Of a stretch of DNA of 64,000 bases, positions 24,329-37,218 are shown piece after piece. Within the stretch, counting starts at the first letter, position 1, and each line of letters starts with the position of its first letter. The notes below the pieces were generated by a model. The model was not told where the DNA came from. It searched no databases and saw only the letters and a program-made list of their open reading frames with translations. The stretch covers positions 1-64,000 of the forward strand of contig NZ_FNOS01000001.1 in the NCBI RefSeq assembly GCF_900107115.1. The letters run 5' to 3'. Position numbers and translations under genes: made by a program. The stretch comes from Salimicrobium album (GTDB lineage Bacteria; Bacillota; Bacilli; Bacillales; Halobacillaceae).

Positions 24329-25333
24329 GTGATACTTAGTGTGTTGGATCAATCACCGATTTCGGACGGAGGTTCGCCAGGGGTCGCATTAGCACAGACG
24401 ACAGAGCTTGCACAGTTCACGGAATCCCTCGGATATCACCGGTACTGGGTGGCCGAGCATCACAATACGAACGGGTTGGCCAGTGCCGCTCCGGAAGTAA
24501 TCATAAATACGATTTTAAGTAAAACGACGAACATAAAAGTAGGGTCAGGGGGAGTGCTGCTGCCACAGTACAGTCCGCTGAAAGTTGCCGAAGTGTTCCG
24601 TACACTTGAAGTCTTCTACCCGGGTCGGGTGGATCTCGGTCTCGGAAGATCTCCGGGAGGAGGCCAGAAGACGAGGGCGGCTCTGACTGATGGAGTGAAC
24701 AAGCCGCTCAGTTCTTTTCAGCGGCAATTGAAGGAACTGCAGCATTTCCTTTACGACGACCTTCCAAAAGGCCACGATTATTATGGAGTAAAAGCAAAAC
24801 CGGCATCGCCGACGATTCCTGACATGTGGGTGCTCGGTCTCTCGGAGCGGGGTGCCCGGCATGCGGCGAAGCAGGGGACGGGCTTCACTTTCGGGTATTT
24901 TATCAGCCCCGATGCGGTGGAAGAGGCCCTGCAGACTTACCGCGATAAGTTTGAGCCATCTCTGCAGCTCAGCGAGCCTTCCGTGAATATGTGCGTCTTT
25001 GCTGTATGCGCGGATACGGAAGAAGAAGCGGAGTATCTGGCCAGGAGTCAGGATATGTGGTTACTCCAGGTGGAAAAAGGACTCGATACGAAAGTATATG
25101 CGCCTGATGAGATTGATTTTGATAATCTGCCCGGGGACGAAATAGACAAAATACAGAAGAACAGAAAACGAACCATCATAGGCACCCCTGAAAAGGTGGC
25201 AAGGAAATTACAACAGTTATCCGAATCGTACCAGGTGAACGAGTTTCTTCTTATAACGAATATTTACGATTTTGAAAAAAAGAAAGCATCTTATCAAAAA
25301 ATCAAAACGGCTGTCGATCGTCTGTATCAGTAA
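24329..25333 (+). CDS. LLM-class flavin-dependent oxidoreductase (luciferase-like)
   Basis: 334 residues. VLDQSPISDGGSP, HRYWVAEHHNTNGLAS, IKVGSGGVLLPQYSPLKVA and GRVDLGLGRSPGG are hallmarks of the bacterial luciferase-like monooxygenase superfamily (TIM barrel using FMNH2). Substrate unknown. The start is a GTG with ACAGGAGG. It is translated directly after the PadR-like gene. The next gene, cvfB, begins 22 bp downstream, so the three may be cotranscribed. Confidence 0.88.
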   Translation: MILSVLDQSPISDGGSPGVALAQTTELAQFTESLGYHRYWVAEHHNTNGLASAAPEVIINTILSKTTNIKVGSGGVLLPQYSPLKVAEVFRTLEVFYPGRVDLGLGRSPGGGQKTRAALTDGVNKPLSSFQRQLKELQHFLYDDLPKGHDYYGVKAKPASPTIPDMWVLGLSERGARHAAKQGTGFTFGYFISPDAVEEALQTYRDKFEPSLQLSEPSVNMCVFAVCADTEEEAEYLARSQDMWLLQVEKGLDTKVYAPDEIDFDNLPGDEIDKIQKNRKRTIIGTPEKVARKLQQLSESYQVNEFLLITNIYDFEKKKASYQKIKTAVDRLYQ

Positions 25334-25355
25334 AACAGCCCGAAAGGAACTAGCT

Positions 25356-26201
25356 ATGAACTTATCTATTATCGGAACCATTCAAAAAGCGGAAGTCACC
25401 GGTGACGCTGAGGTTACCGTACACGGAGAGACACTCCCGCTGGAGACGACTGATGGCGCTCCGGCCCTGAATACAGAAATAGAGGTATTCTGCTACTTGA
25501 ATAAAAACGGGGATCTCGTCACGACGGATTCATTACCGGCAGCTACCGCAGATGCTTACGGATGGGCGGAAGTTGTCAGTATCCTGCCGCATCTCGGAGC
25601 ATTCGTCCATATTGGAGTGGAAGGCAAAGACATCCTCGTTTCCAAAGATGACCTGCCTCTGATGAAGGCTGTGTGGCCGAAAGAAGGAGACTTCCTGTTT
25701 GTTACGCTGGAGACGGACAAGAAAGGAAGACTCGAAGCTAAACCCATTTCGGAAGACGAAGTAATGGCAGAACTTGATAAGGCTCCTGAAGATATGCTGA
25801 ACAAAGAAGTCGGAGTACGTGTGTATAAAGCTGTAAAAGCCGGTTCTGCTGTACTGACGGAAGAAGGATATCGCGGGTTCATTCATCCGACGGAGCGGAT
25901 CGCGGAACCGAGGCTCGGGGAAGACTTAACAGCAAGAGTAATAGCCGTTAAAGAAGACGGCACTTTGAATTTGTCCTTGAGACCCGTAAAAGCGGTCAGC
26001 CAGAAAGAAGATGCGGAAGTGATCTACGAGTATTTAGAAGAAAATGACGGCGTTATGTTCTTTACGGATAAAAGCGATCCGGAAGATATCCGGGCAACAT
26101 TCGGCATCAGCAAAGCTGCATTCAAACGAGCATTAGGAAAGCTTATGAAAGACAATAAAGTGATCCAGCAGGAAGACAAAACAGTCATTAAACATTCATG
26201 A
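25356..26201 (+). CDS. cvfB: CvfB-family S1-domain RNA-binding protein
   Basis: 281 residues, the normal size for CvfB/YitL. Several S1-like beta-barrels are seen: GWAEVVSILPHLGAFVHIG near residue 67, and ARVIAVKEDGTLNLSLRPV near 205. A C-terminal winged helix follows (IYEYLEENDGVMFFTDKS, IRATFGISKAAFKRALGK). In Staphylococcus aureus CvfB binds RNA and affects virulence-gene expression. The ATG at 25356 has GAAAGGA; longer in-frame starts lie inside the upstream gene. Confidence 0.9.
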   Translation: MNLSIIGTIQKAEVTGDAEVTVHGETLPLETTDGAPALNTEIEVFCYLNKNGDLVTTDSLPAATADAYGWAEVVSILPHLGAFVHIGVEGKDILVSKDDLPLMKAVWPKEGDFLFVTLETDKKGRLEAKPISEDEVMAELDKAPEDMLNKEVGVRVYKAVKAGSAVLTEEGYRGFIHPTERIAEPRLGEDLTARVIAVKEDGTLNLSLRPVKAVSQKEDAEVIYEYLEENDGVMFFTDKSDPEDIRATFGISKAAFKRALGKLMKDNKVIQQEDKTVIKHS

Positions 26202-26210
26202 ACAGGACGG

Positions 26211-26247
26211 GATCAGCGGGGACGATAGATATTCTGCTGATCTTGTC
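26211..26247 (+). terminator. Terminator-like hairpin after cvfB
   Basis: GATCAGC and GCTGATC pair around an 18-base loop 9 bp after the cvfB stop. A second inverted pair, AGAGGGG/CCCCTCT, follows at about 26258-26300. Confidence 0.55.
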
Positions 26248-26312
26248 TGTATATAAAAGAGGGGAGTATTAACAATAAAAAGATAAAACCCCTCTCTTAT
26301 TAACAAAATTAC

Positions 26313-26348
<36 letters not shown>

Positions 26349-26410
26349 GAATTACTTTTCGATGTCTCATAAACTAAGCATACTTATGATAGTGAGACAA
26401 AACATAATTT

Positions 26411-26452
26411 AACAGCTCCCTGATACATACGTAACGGGAGCTGTTTTTATTT
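26411..26452. terminator. Bidirectional terminator after sqdX
   Basis: ACAGCTCCC pairs with GGGAGCTGT around a 15-base loop, with TTTTTATTT on the right. It lies at the 3' end of the sulfolipid operon and converges with cvfB transcription. Confidence 0.8.
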
Positions 26453-27562
26453 GGCTATAGCAATCGTCTTCTTATAGATCTCAAGAATTTGTTCGGAAGG
26501 TTTCTCCCAACTGAAATTCTCTGCTTCTTTTCTGGCGTTTTCGCTGAGATGTTCCAGCAGTTCGGGGTCTTCCAGTTGTTCCACAGCATCTATCATGCTT
26601 TGAGTGTTCTCATTTTCGAACAGTATTCCGGTTTCGCCGTCTACTACCTGTTCTTTCGTAGGGCCACTCTCAGCTGCTATTACCGGCAGTCCGGATGCCA
26701 TAGCTTCCAGTATAACGAGTCCAAGCGTTTCCGTCACCGATGGAAAAATCATCGCGTCCCCACTTGCAAACGCTTCTCTGAACTCTTCTCCGTGCAGATT
26801 ACCCGTAAATACCGTTTTCGTCCCCTCAAACTCTTTCTCAAGCTGCTGACGGATCGGTCCGTCCCCGATGATGGCCAGAGAGACGTCTTTCCGCTTTTCC
26901 AGCAGAGGCTTTATTTTATGGATTTCTTTCTCCGGAGCAAGACGTCCGACGAATACCAGCAGTTTATCCCCCGGATTCCCGTTGGATAACCGTTCTCTCA
27001 TACTCGTGCTTTCGTGCTTCGGATGGAAATGGTCGATAGCCACGCCCCGTTTCCAGACTTCAAGATTGTGTATGCGCTTTTGCTGCAGTTCTTTCAATAT
27101 CGTTTGCGATGTACATACGTTTGTATGGGCATAGCTGTGCAGTTTCTTGAAATAAGCCCAGAAAATCGGTTTAAAAGGATAAAGGTTATAGTAATCCAGG
27201 TATTTCGGCACGTGTGTATGATAGGAAGCCACGAGCGGAAAACCTAATTTGTTGGCATAATATACCCCGGATACCCCTACTAAAGCAGGGTTGACGACGT
27301 GAACCACGTCAGGGTTATGTTTTTCCAGCAGGTCCTTTACTTTTCTGCTCGGAAGGGAAAAGTACTTGGAAGAGTAAACGGGTAGCTTTGCGGGTTTTAT
27401 GCCCTCCACAATCGCTCCGTCGAATTCTTTCACCCCAAGATCGGGGGCTATAATGACCACTTCATGCCCTTTTTTATGAATATAAGTAATAGCCTCCTTC
27501 AGACGGGTGACCACCCCGTCTGTAGAAGGCAAAAAAGTTTCTGTGACAATAACGATTTTCAT
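26447..27562 (-). CDS. sqdX: Sulfoquinovosyl-diacylglycerol synthase-like glycosyltransferase (SqdX)
   Basis: 371 residues, GT-B fold, family 4. VTETFLPSTDGVVTRLKEAI, VVHVVNPALVGVSGVYYA and VASYHTHVPKYLDYYNL match cyanobacterial SqdX very closely, and FVGRLAPEKEI with FPSVTETLGLVILEAMASG is the GT4 nucleotide-sugar site (E-x7-E). SqdX transfers sulfoquinovose from its UDP form to diacylglycerol at the membrane, making the anionic lipid SQDG. It lies 12 bp downstream of sqdB on the same strand, which strongly supports the assignment over a generic glycosyltransferase. Confidence 0.87.
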   Translation of the reverse strand: MKIVIVTETFLPSTDGVVTRLKEAITYIHKKGHEVVIIAPDLGVKEFDGAIVEGIKPAKLPVYSSKYFSLPSRKVKDLLEKHNPDVVHVVNPALVGVSGVYYANKLGFPLVASYHTHVPKYLDYYNLYPFKPIFWAYFKKLHSYAHTNVCTSQTILKELQQKRIHNLEVWKRGVAIDHFHPKHESTSMRERLSNGNPGDKLLVFVGRLAPEKEIHKIKPLLEKRKDVSLAIIGDGPIRQQLEKEFEGTKTVFTGNLHGEEFREAFASGDAMIFPSVTETLGLVILEAMASGLPVIAAESGPTKEQVVDGETGILFENENTQSMIDAVEQLEDPELLEHLSENARKEAENFSWEKPSEQILEIYKKTIAIAK

Positions 27563-27574
27563 AAAGGTCCTCTA

Positions 27575-28738
<1,164 letters not shown>

Positions 28739-28806
28739 CTAAATCAACATACATCTATAGAATAACATTTTCTTCAGTATAAGCGCTATTATTTTATGGA
28801 AGATTA

Positions 28807-31242
28807 TTATTCCAGCGGACTTTCATAGCCCACTTTTCTCCAGGCCCCCGTCACATCCCCGTTCTGTTCGGTGTCTATAACGAATGTTCCGTTGCTGTAG
28901 CTGTCCTTCGAACGGTACTGCTTCGGTTGGACCTCAATCGCTTCTTTGTCAGTGACGATACGGATATGACTCTCTTTATCAACGACGAGCATTTGTATGA
29001 GTGTATGAGGGTTTTTCTTCAGAGCCCGGAATACGACGTTTCCTTTTTTCGCTCTCGTCGTCGATTCAAATTCCCTGAGATCCATCCGTTTCACCGCACC
29101 TCTATGAGATACGACGAGAACAGTTCTTTGAGCTTCCGGGTCGAATACTTCCCCGGAGACAATGACTTCCTCCGTTTTTAACTGCATGCCTTTAACACCC
29201 GCAGCCCGGGCTCCCACGATATTGATTTCATTTTCCGGAAAACGGAGGCAGTAACCTTTGTTGGAGGCCAGCATAATATCTTTACGGCCGTCGGTGCGGT
29301 GAACAGCTACGACTTCATCATCTGCTTTCGTATTTATACCTACGAGAGGTTTGGAGTAGCGCTGCGCCTGATAATCTTTCAGCAGCGACCTTTTCACCAT
29401 CCCATTTTTAGTGACGAATGTCAGGTAGTCATCCGTTTCGAAATTTCGTACAGGGATAACTTCTATGATTTTTTCACCGGCTTCGACCGGTACCAGGTTC
29501 GTTACGTGCTGACCCAGTTCCTTCCATTTTATGTCCGGTAACCGGTGCACCGGGAGATAAAGATACTTCCCTCTATTTGTAAACAGTAATAAAGTATCCG
29601 TCGTATTGAGTTCCATGAGGCTTAAAAGATAATCTCCTTCTTTCAGAGGCGGAGATTCTTCCTGTGAAGCTCCGTAGGAACGGAGACTCGTCCGTTTGAC
29701 GTAGCCGTCTCTCGTAACAGAAGTCAGTATGTCTTCACTCGGAACCATGACTTCCAGGTCCACCTTCAGCTCCTGAACCTGCTCTTCGATGACCGTCAGT
29801 CTGTCATCTTTATAGGTTTTCTTTATGGAGCGGAGATCTTTCTTAATTTCTTTCAGCAACAGTTTCTCATCCGAAAGAATACTCTCAAGGTTTCTGATCG
29901 TCTCTTCCAGCTCTTCTGCTTCTTCCTGAAGGGCTGTGATGTCCGTGTTCGTCAAGCGGTAAAGCTGAAGATTGACGATAGCTTCCGCCTGAGCCTCGGA
30001 AAACGTATAGGCAGACTTCAGTTTTTCTTTGGCATCGCTTTTATCACTGGAGGAGCGGATCGTACTGATCACTTCATCCAGGATCGAAATAGCTTTAATG
30101 AGTCCCTGGACGATGTGCGCACGATTTCTCGCTTTTTTCAGGTCGTGCATCGCCTGGTTCCTTACAATGTTTTTCTGATGACTGATATAGGCATCGAGAA
30201 TCATCGGAAGAGACATAAGTTTCGGTTTCTGATCGGAGATAGCTACCATATTGAAGTTATAGGATACCTGAAGATCCGTGTGTTTATATAAGTAGTTGAG
30301 TATCCCTTCACTGTTCGACTCTTTCTTCAGTTCGATCACAATTCTCAGACCCGTACGGTCCGTCTCGTCGCGGACTTCTGCGATCCCTTCCACTTTCCGG
30401 TCGATGCGAAGCTCATCCATCCGTTTCACAAGTGTGGATTTATTCACATCATAAGGAAGTTCATCAATGACGATCTGTTCCTTACCGCCTTTGATCTGCT
30501 GGATTTCCGCTTTTCCGCGGACGATGATTTTTCCTTTCCCGTTTTCATAAGCTTCTTTGATGCCCTGAGCACCCTGGACGATGCCTCCGGTAGGGAAGTC
30601 AGGTCCCGGTAATTTAGTCATCAGTTTATCTACTGAAGCCTCGGGATTATCGATCCTCATAATAACGGCCTCGATTACTTCCCCAAGCCGGTGAGGAGGG
30701 ATGTCGGTGGCATATCCGGCCGAGATTCCGGTAGAACCGTTAACGAGAAGGTTCGGGAACCTTGCGGGCAATACGGTAGGTTCTTCTATCGTGTCATCGA
30801 AGTTAGGGATATGTTCCACCGTATCTTTCTGGATATCACGCAGAAGTTCCGTGGATATTCCGGAGAGCCTTGCTTCTGTATACCTCATGGCTGCAGGCGG
30901 ATCGCCGTCAATACTTCCGTTATTCCCGTGCATCTCCACGAGCGGATAGCGGACTTTCCACGTCTGACTTAGTCTTACCATGGCTTCGTATACCGAAGAA
31001 TCCCCGTGCGGGTGGTAATTACCGATTACCGTACCGACAGTTTTTGCAGATTTCCTGTACGGTTTGTCGGCCGTGTTTTTTTCCTGCTGCATAGCATAAA
31101 GAATACGGCGTTGTACGGGTTTGAGCCCGTCCCTGACATCAGGCAGGGCCCGTTCCTGGATAATGTACTTGCTGTAGCGGCCGAATCTGTCTCCCAGTAC
31201 TTCCTCAAGTGGCAGATCCAAAAGTCTTTCTGTTTCAGACAT
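28807..31242 (-). CDS. parC: DNA topoisomerase IV subunit A
   Basis: 811 residues. [38 protein letters not shown] and [13 protein letters not shown] identify the breakage-reunion subunit; Tyr121 in AAMRYTEAR is the catalytic tyrosine. The C-terminal beta-pinwheel carries degenerate repeats ([33 protein letters not shown]). It decatenates chromosomes with ParE, from which it is 15 bp away in the same operon. Confidence 0.97.
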   Translation of the reverse strand: MSETERLLDLPLEEVLGDRFGRYSKYIIQERALPDVRDGLKPVQRRILYAMQQEKNTADKPYRKSAKTVGTVIGNYHPHGDSSVYEAMVRLSQTWKVRYPLVEMHGNNGSIDGDPPAAMRYTEARLSGISTELLRDIQKDTVEHIPNFDDTIEEPTVLPARFPNLLVNGSTGISAGYATDIPPHRLGEVIEAVIMRIDNPEASVDKLMTKLPGPDFPTGGIVQGAQGIKEAYENGKGKIIVRGKAEIQQIKGGKEQIVIDELPYDVNKSTLVKRMDELRIDRKVEGIAEVRDETDRTGLRIVIELKKESNSEGILNYLYKHTDLQVSYNFNMVAISDQKPKLMSLPMILDAYISHQKNIVRNQAMHDLKKARNRAHIVQGLIKAISILDEVISTIRSSSDKSDAKEKLKSAYTFSEAQAEAIVNLQLYRLTNTDITALQEEAEELEETIRNLESILSDEKLLLKEIKKDLRSIKKTYKDDRLTVIEEQVQELKVDLEVMVPSEDILTSVTRDGYVKRTSLRSYGASQEESPPLKEGDYLLSLMELNTTDTLLLFTNRGKYLYLPVHRLPDIKWKELGQHVTNLVPVEAGEKIIEVIPVRNFETDDYLTFVTKNGMVKRSLLKDYQAQRYSKPLVGINTKADDEVVAVHRTDGRKDIMLASNKGYCLRFPENEINIVGARAAGVKGMQLKTEEVIVSGEVFDPEAQRTVLVVSHRGAVKRMDLREFESTTRAKKGNVVFRALKKNPHTLIQMLVVDKESHIRIVTDKEAIEVQPKQYRSKDSYSNGTFVIDTEQNGDVTGAWRKVGYESPLE

Positions 31243-31257
31243 GAGAACTTCCTCCTG

Positions 31258-33213
<1,956 letters not shown>

Positions 33214-33258
33214 TTAAATCATCTCCTTCCGTTCCAATATCACCTTACTATCTATATT

Positions 33259-33272
33259 AGAACAAACGTTCG
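33259..33272 (-). promoter_or_regulatory. LexA box upstream of parE
   Basis: On the minus strand the sequence is CGAACGTTTGTTCT, matching the core GAACnnnnGTTC palindrome of the Bacillus LexA operator. Confidence 0.75.
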
Positions 33273-33347
33273 TGTTTGTAAATTCAAACTTATTCACTCG
33301 TATCATTGTAGCTTTTTTTTTCGTATAAAAAAAGTTATTTATGGACA

Positions 33348-33380
33348 AACAAGAAAAACCCCCTTGTGAAAAAGGGGGTC
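33348..33380 (-). terminator. Terminator of yneT
   Basis: CCCCCTT, a six-base loop and AAGGGGG; read leftwards... the A run at the left is the T tract of the minus-strand transcript that ends with the CoA-binding gene. Confidence 0.85.
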
Positions 33381-33385
33381 CGTTG

Positions 33386-33799
33386 CTATAGAAGAGTTGT
33401 ATGAGCGACTTTGATGCAGGAATCCATGATGACTTCCTGCTTACTGTCTTTCAGTTCTTCGTACGCTTCCGGGTGGAAGACTCCCTGCTGAGCCCAGAAA
33501 GCTTCGGCATCTATCGCTTTTGCCTCTCTGGCCACTTCCGGGAGAAACTCGGAACGCCGGAATACGTTGATGATATCGATCTTCTCTTCAATATCCTGAA
33601 GAGAAGAAACTGCTTTTTCTCCTAAAACTTCCGTCACTTTCGGGTTTACGGGGATGATTTTGTACCCCGCTTTCTGCATCGCCTCACTGATCTGAAAAGA
33701 AGTCCTGGCGGGATTGTCAGAAAGGCCCACTACAGCAATAGTCGATGAATTTTTCAAGATTTCTGCGGTCGCCTGTGGACCGGGATTGGTAAAACTCAT
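33386..33799 (-). CDS. yneT: CoA-binding domain protein (YneT)
   Basis: 137 residues. IAVVGLSDNPARTSFQISEA and YKIIPVNPKVTEVLGEKAV are the Rossmann-like CoA-binding fold seen in succinyl-CoA synthetase alpha and in YneT. The single-domain protein binds a nucleotide or CoA; its role is unknown. It keeps the position next to parE seen in B. subtilis and is 11 bp downstream of opuFB. Confidence 0.9.
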   Translation of the reverse strand: MSFTNPGPQATAEILKNSSTIAVVGLSDNPARTSFQISEAMQKAGYKIIPVNPKVTEVLGEKAVSSLQDIEEKIDIINVFRRSEFLPEVAREAKAIDAEAFWAQQGVFHPEAYEELKDSKQEVIMDSCIKVAHTTLL

Positions 33800-33810
33800 T
33801 GAAATTCCTC

Positions 33811-35337
33811 CTATTTATCGAGCAGCCCTTCTTCTACAAGATAGTCTCTTGCGACTTCCGAAGGAGCTCTGTCTTTTACATCCACTTCATAGTTCATTTC
33901 CCGCATTTGATCTTCGGTAATCTTCCCGCCCAGCTTATTCAGTACGTCCTCCAGCTCTGGATACTTCTCGAGCGTTTCCTGTCTCATGAGCGGAGCGCCC
34001 TGATACGGAGGGAACAGATTTTTCGGATCATCGAGAGTCGTCAGATTAAGTTCGACCATATAGCTATCTGTCGCATACGCATCGATAATATCCACTTCTC
34101 CGTTTTTAATCGCTCCCTGGCGCAGACCGGGGTCCATCGTTTTCACTTCGCCGAATTCCAGATTATACAACTCTTTCATCCCCTGATATCCGTCTTCCCT
34201 GTCATTGAATTCAAGAGTGAAGCCGGCCGTTACTTCGTCATCTATCGGAGCAAGATCACCGATGGTTTCAAGATTATTTTCCTGTGCATATTCTTTCGTC
34301 GTAGCCACAGTGTAAGTGTTGTTATACTTCATCGGTTCCAGGTAAGCCATATCGTACTCTTCGGCCATGCCCTGTTTGGCCTGCTGGTATACCTCTTTCG
34401 ATTCGTAACTGTCCGGCTGACGATCGAGAAGGGATACGAGTGCTGTTCCGGTAAATTCCGGATAAATGTCGATACTTCCTTCCTGCAGGGCACTGAAGAC
34501 AAGATCTGTTTTTCCGAGGTTCGGTTCAAGACCTACTTCAAGATCCGTCTCTTCTTCGATAAGCAGTTCATACATATTGATAAGGATTGTCGGTTCAGCG
34601 TTCAGTTTGGCACCGATGGTAATATCGTTCCCTGCTTTTCCGGTGAAAATGATCGGAGCAACGACGATCAGCAAAGCTACAATGATAAGGATAAACAAGG
34701 ATTTCATCCCGGTTTTAGCAGAAGTTCTCTCAAAGAACCGCAGAACGACATCGAGAAGAATCGCAAGAAGAGCCGCAGGAATAGCCCCGAGAAGAATAAG
34801 GTTGACGTCTCCTCCACGGTCAAGTCCGAGAAGAATCAGATCCCCCAGCCCCCCGGCTCCTATTAATGCAGCGATAGTGGTTGTTCCGACAATCAGTACC
34901 ATAGAGGTACGGATGCCGGCCATAATGACCGGCATAGCCAGAGGAAGCTCAACTTTCGAGAGACGCTTGAAAGAGTTCATCCCCATTCCGGTAGCGGCCT
35001 CCAGTAAAGAATTGTCGACTTCGCTGACTCCGGTATATGTGTTCCTCAATATCGGCAGAAGACCGTATGCAATCAATGCGATGATCGCAGGTGTCTGTCC
35101 GATACCGAAAAAAGGAATAAGAAATGCCAGAACGGCCAGACTCGGAATTGTCTGAAGGATCGCCGTCACCTGGATGATCGGTTCGGCCGTTCTTTTATAT
35201 CTGGTTAGTATCAGCCCGAGCGGGACGGCTATCAACGTTGCTATTATTAAAGATATAATGGAAATCTGCAGGTGTTCCCACAGTTTGATCCAGAATTCAT
35301 CCTGACGCTGCTGGAAGATATCAATAAATTCATTCAT
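33811..35337 (-). CDS. opuFB: Fused permease/substrate-binding subunit of an osmoprotectant ABC transporter (OpuF type)
   Basis: 508 residues joining two proteins that are usually separate. Residues 1-215 form the permease with about six helices and the EAA-like loop (EAATGMGMNSFKRLSKVELP). After one more helix (about 218-232), residues 240-508 form a ProX/OpuCC-type periplasmic-like binding domain (ITIGAKLNAEPTILINMY, IDIYPEFTGTALVSLL, AYATDSYMVELNL). The fusion matches the OpuF class found in Bacillus. The substrate is probably betaine-type. It overlaps the ATPase gene by 4 bp. Confidence 0.9.
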   Translation of the reverse strand: MNEFIDIFQQRQDEFWIKLWEHLQISIISLIIATLIAVPLGLILTRYKRTAEPIIQVTAILQTIPSLAVLAFLIPFFGIGQTPAIIALIAYGLLPILRNTYTGVSEVDNSLLEAATGMGMNSFKRLSKVELPLAMPVIMAGIRTSMVLIVGTTTIAALIGAGGLGDLILLGLDRGGDVNLILLGAIPAALLAILLDVVLRFFERTSAKTGMKSLFILIIVALLIVVAPIIFTGKAGNDITIGAKLNAEPTILINMYELLIEEETDLEVGLEPNLGKTDLVFSALQEGSIDIYPEFTGTALVSLLDRQPDSYESKEVYQQAKQGMAEEYDMAYLEPMKYNNTYTVATTKEYAQENNLETIGDLAPIDDEVTAGFTLEFNDREDGYQGMKELYNLEFGEVKTMDPGLRQGAIKNGEVDIIDAYATDSYMVELNLTTLDDPKNLFPPYQGAPLMRQETLEKYPELEDVLNKLGGKITEDQMREMNYEVDVKDRAPSEVARDYLVEEGLLDK

Positions 35338-36362
35338 TGCTGTACAACACTCCCTTCACGTTCAGCGGATGCTTTTAAGTAATGCACGATATGCTCGTAC
35401 GTAATGTACCCGAGAAATATGTTATTTTTCGTTACCGGGAGTGTTTCTTCAGGAGTCGATTCCAGCGTTTCTACAGCTTCTTTTAACGTAGTGCTGTTGC
35501 CGAGAACCGGCACTTCCACTTCTCTTCCTTCTTTTTCGGCGTATTTATACTGTCCTTCTTCATCTGTCACAAAAGTCATGCCCGCAGGAGTTGTCGCCTC
35601 TTTCTTCATTACGACGTCCACGGCAGTCTGCCAGGGACTCTTTCTCTCGCCGATGAAATTCTTCACAAAGTCATTGGCCGGGTGCAGGATGAGTTCCTGA
35701 GGGGTGTCCACCTGTACAATCTCGCCTTCTTTCATCAGGCAAACACGGTCTCCCAGTGCAAGGGCTTCATCCATATCGTGCGTAACGAACACTATCGTCT
35801 TTTTAATTTCTTTCTGGAGCGTTTGGATATCTTTCTGAAGCTGTTCTCTACTGATCGGATCAAGAGCACTGAAAGGTTCATCCATCAAAATAATGTCGGG
35901 GTCAGCAGCGAGTGCACGCACTACTCCTACTCGCTGCTGTTCACCACCCGAGAGTTCCGAAGGTTTTCTCTTCCTGTATTTCTTCGCATCCAGTCCTACC
36001 ATGTTCATAAGTTCGTCTATTCTCGAGGAAATATTCTCCTTTTTCCACTTTTTCATCTCAGGTACAATAGCTATATTTTCTTCCACGCTCATATGAGGAA
36101 ATAAAGCTATCTGCTGCAGAACGTAGCCGATGTTCCATCTCAGTTCATGAATGGAATAATCTTTGACTCTCTTGTCGTTTATGTATATGTATCCATCCGT
36201 AGGTTCGATGAGTCGATTAATCATTTTCATCGTAGTGGTCTTTCCGCAGCCACTGGGACCTATTAACGTTACGAACTCCCCTTTATTCACCTGTAAATTA
36301 AAATTCTTTACTGCAGTAGTGCTGTCGGGGAAAGTTTTGCCGACATTTTCAAATCTGATCAT
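35334..36362 (-). CDS. opuFA: Osmoprotectant ABC transporter ATP-binding subunit
   Basis: 342 residues. GPSGCGKTT (Walker A near residue 36), SGGEQQRVGVVRALAADPDI (signature) and ILMDEPFSALDPI (Walker B) identify the ATPase. The last 100 residues resemble the tail domains of OpuAA/OpuCA, which contain CBS-like modules (VEVPVLGNSTTLKEAVETLE, FLGYITYEHIVHYLK) that sense ionic strength. First gene of the operon opuFA-opuFB-yneT; it diverges from plsY, with a copy of the dispersed motif between them. Confidence 0.92.
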   Translation of the reverse strand: MIRFENVGKTFPDSTTAVKNFNLQVNKGEFVTLIGPSGCGKTTTMKMINRLIEPTDGYIYINDKRVKDYSIHELRWNIGYVLQQIALFPHMSVEENIAIVPEMKKWKKENISSRIDELMNMVGLDAKKYRKRKPSELSGGEQQRVGVVRALAADPDIILMDEPFSALDPISREQLQKDIQTLQKEIKKTIVFVTHDMDEALALGDRVCLMKEGEIVQVDTPQELILHPANDFVKNFIGERKSPWQTAVDVVMKKEATTPAGMTFVTDEEGQYKYAEKEGREVEVPVLGNSTTLKEAVETLESTPEETLPVTKNNIFLGYITYEHIVHYLKASAEREGSVVQQ

Positions 36363-36445
36363 ATAATCCCTTCTTTCTGTAATTAAGAAGTAACTATTTG
36401 CCTATTCCCTAATTATGTGGTTATAAACTTTCTTTTGTTAATATA

Positions 36446-36463
36446 TTGGAGTTACTACTAAGT
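36446..36463 (+). repeat. Dispersed intergenic motif, copy 3
   Basis: TTGGAGTTACTACTAAGT between the divergent opuFA and plsY genes. It is identical to copy 1 over the core except for its first two bases. No clear flanking inverted repeat is present here. Confidence 0.75.
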
Positions 36464-36549
36464 ATAAAACTATGTACTTTATCCATTCTTTTTTTAATCG
36501 ACACGTGATAAACTGAAACTATCATTTTTTGTGAATGGAGGTCGTGCTT

Positions 36550-37131
36550 TTGGAATTTATCAAATTTGCTGCTATTGCATACCTTCTGGGTTCTATCCCC
36601 ACCGGTCTGCTTGTAGGTAAACTCTTTTACAATGTTGATATCAGGGAACATGGCAGCGGCAACCTGGGCGGCACTAATGCGTTCCGTGTGCTCGGTGTCA
36701 AACCGGGGCTATCCGTTACCGTCGCCGACATTCTGAAGGGAACCGTCGCAGCTGCCCTCCCCCTGTGGATGGGTACGGAACTGAACGGCGTAATCATCGG
36801 TATTTTTGCGGTGATCGGCCATATGTACCCCGTTTTCGCCAGATTCAAGGGCGGCAAAGCTGTTGCGACTTCCGGTGGAATCATTCTCGGAGTGAACCCG
36901 CTTCTGTTCGGAATTATGCTCCTCACTTTCTTTGTCACTCTGTATATAAGTAAGTACGTTTCGTTATCCTCCATGGTGACGGGTGTCGTCACCGTGGCCG
37001 TTACTATCATCCAGCAGGAGTTCTTACTGACGGCTGTCGTCTCTGTTCTTACAGCATTTGTCATTTATCGGCACCGTACGAACATCATACGCATCAAGAA
37101 CAGGGAAGAGCCGAAAATAACGTGGATGTAA
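36550..37131 (+). CDS. plsY: Acyl-phosphate glycerol-3-phosphate acyltransferase PlsY
   Basis: 193 residues. [34 protein letters not shown] and [12 protein letters not shown] are the three conserved cytosolic motifs of PlsY, set between about five membrane helices. It makes lysophosphatidic acid from acyl phosphate, the first step of glycerolipid synthesis. The start is TTG 36550, eight bases after GGAGG; an ATG 15 bases upstream overlaps that site. Confidence 0.95.
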   Translation: MEFIKFAAIAYLLGSIPTGLLVGKLFYNVDIREHGSGNLGGTNAFRVLGVKPGLSVTVADILKGTVAAALPLWMGTELNGVIIGIFAVIGHMYPVFARFKGGKAVATSGGIILGVNPLLFGIMLLTFFVTLYISKYVSLSSMVTGVVTVAVTIIQQEFLLTAVVSVLTAFVIYRHRTNIIRIKNREEPKITWM

Positions 37132-37153
37132 CCGGCACGGGATAAGCATTTAG

Positions 37154-37183
37154 TTGTAAATTAAAATTTATATAAGGTATACT
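37154..37183 (+). promoter_or_regulatory. Sigma-A-type promoter of folE2
   Basis: TTGTAA (37154-37159), an 18-bp spacer and TATACT (37178-37183). A TAAATTaaAATTTA palindrome lies in the spacer, but no Zur-type operator was recognised. Confidence 0.55.
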
Positions 37184-37218
37184 TCTTGATAGAAAAGTCG
37201 TTGAAAGGAGCCACGGTT

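Noticed and set aside
33799-34866. 355-codon frame on the + strand
   Set aside because: Shadow of opuFB on the opposite strand; the motif-bearing frame is the minus one.
37154-37183. Possible Zur operator before folE2
   Set aside because: folE2 is Zur-controlled in B. subtilis, but the palindrome here (TAAATTaaAATTTA) does not match the Zur box.
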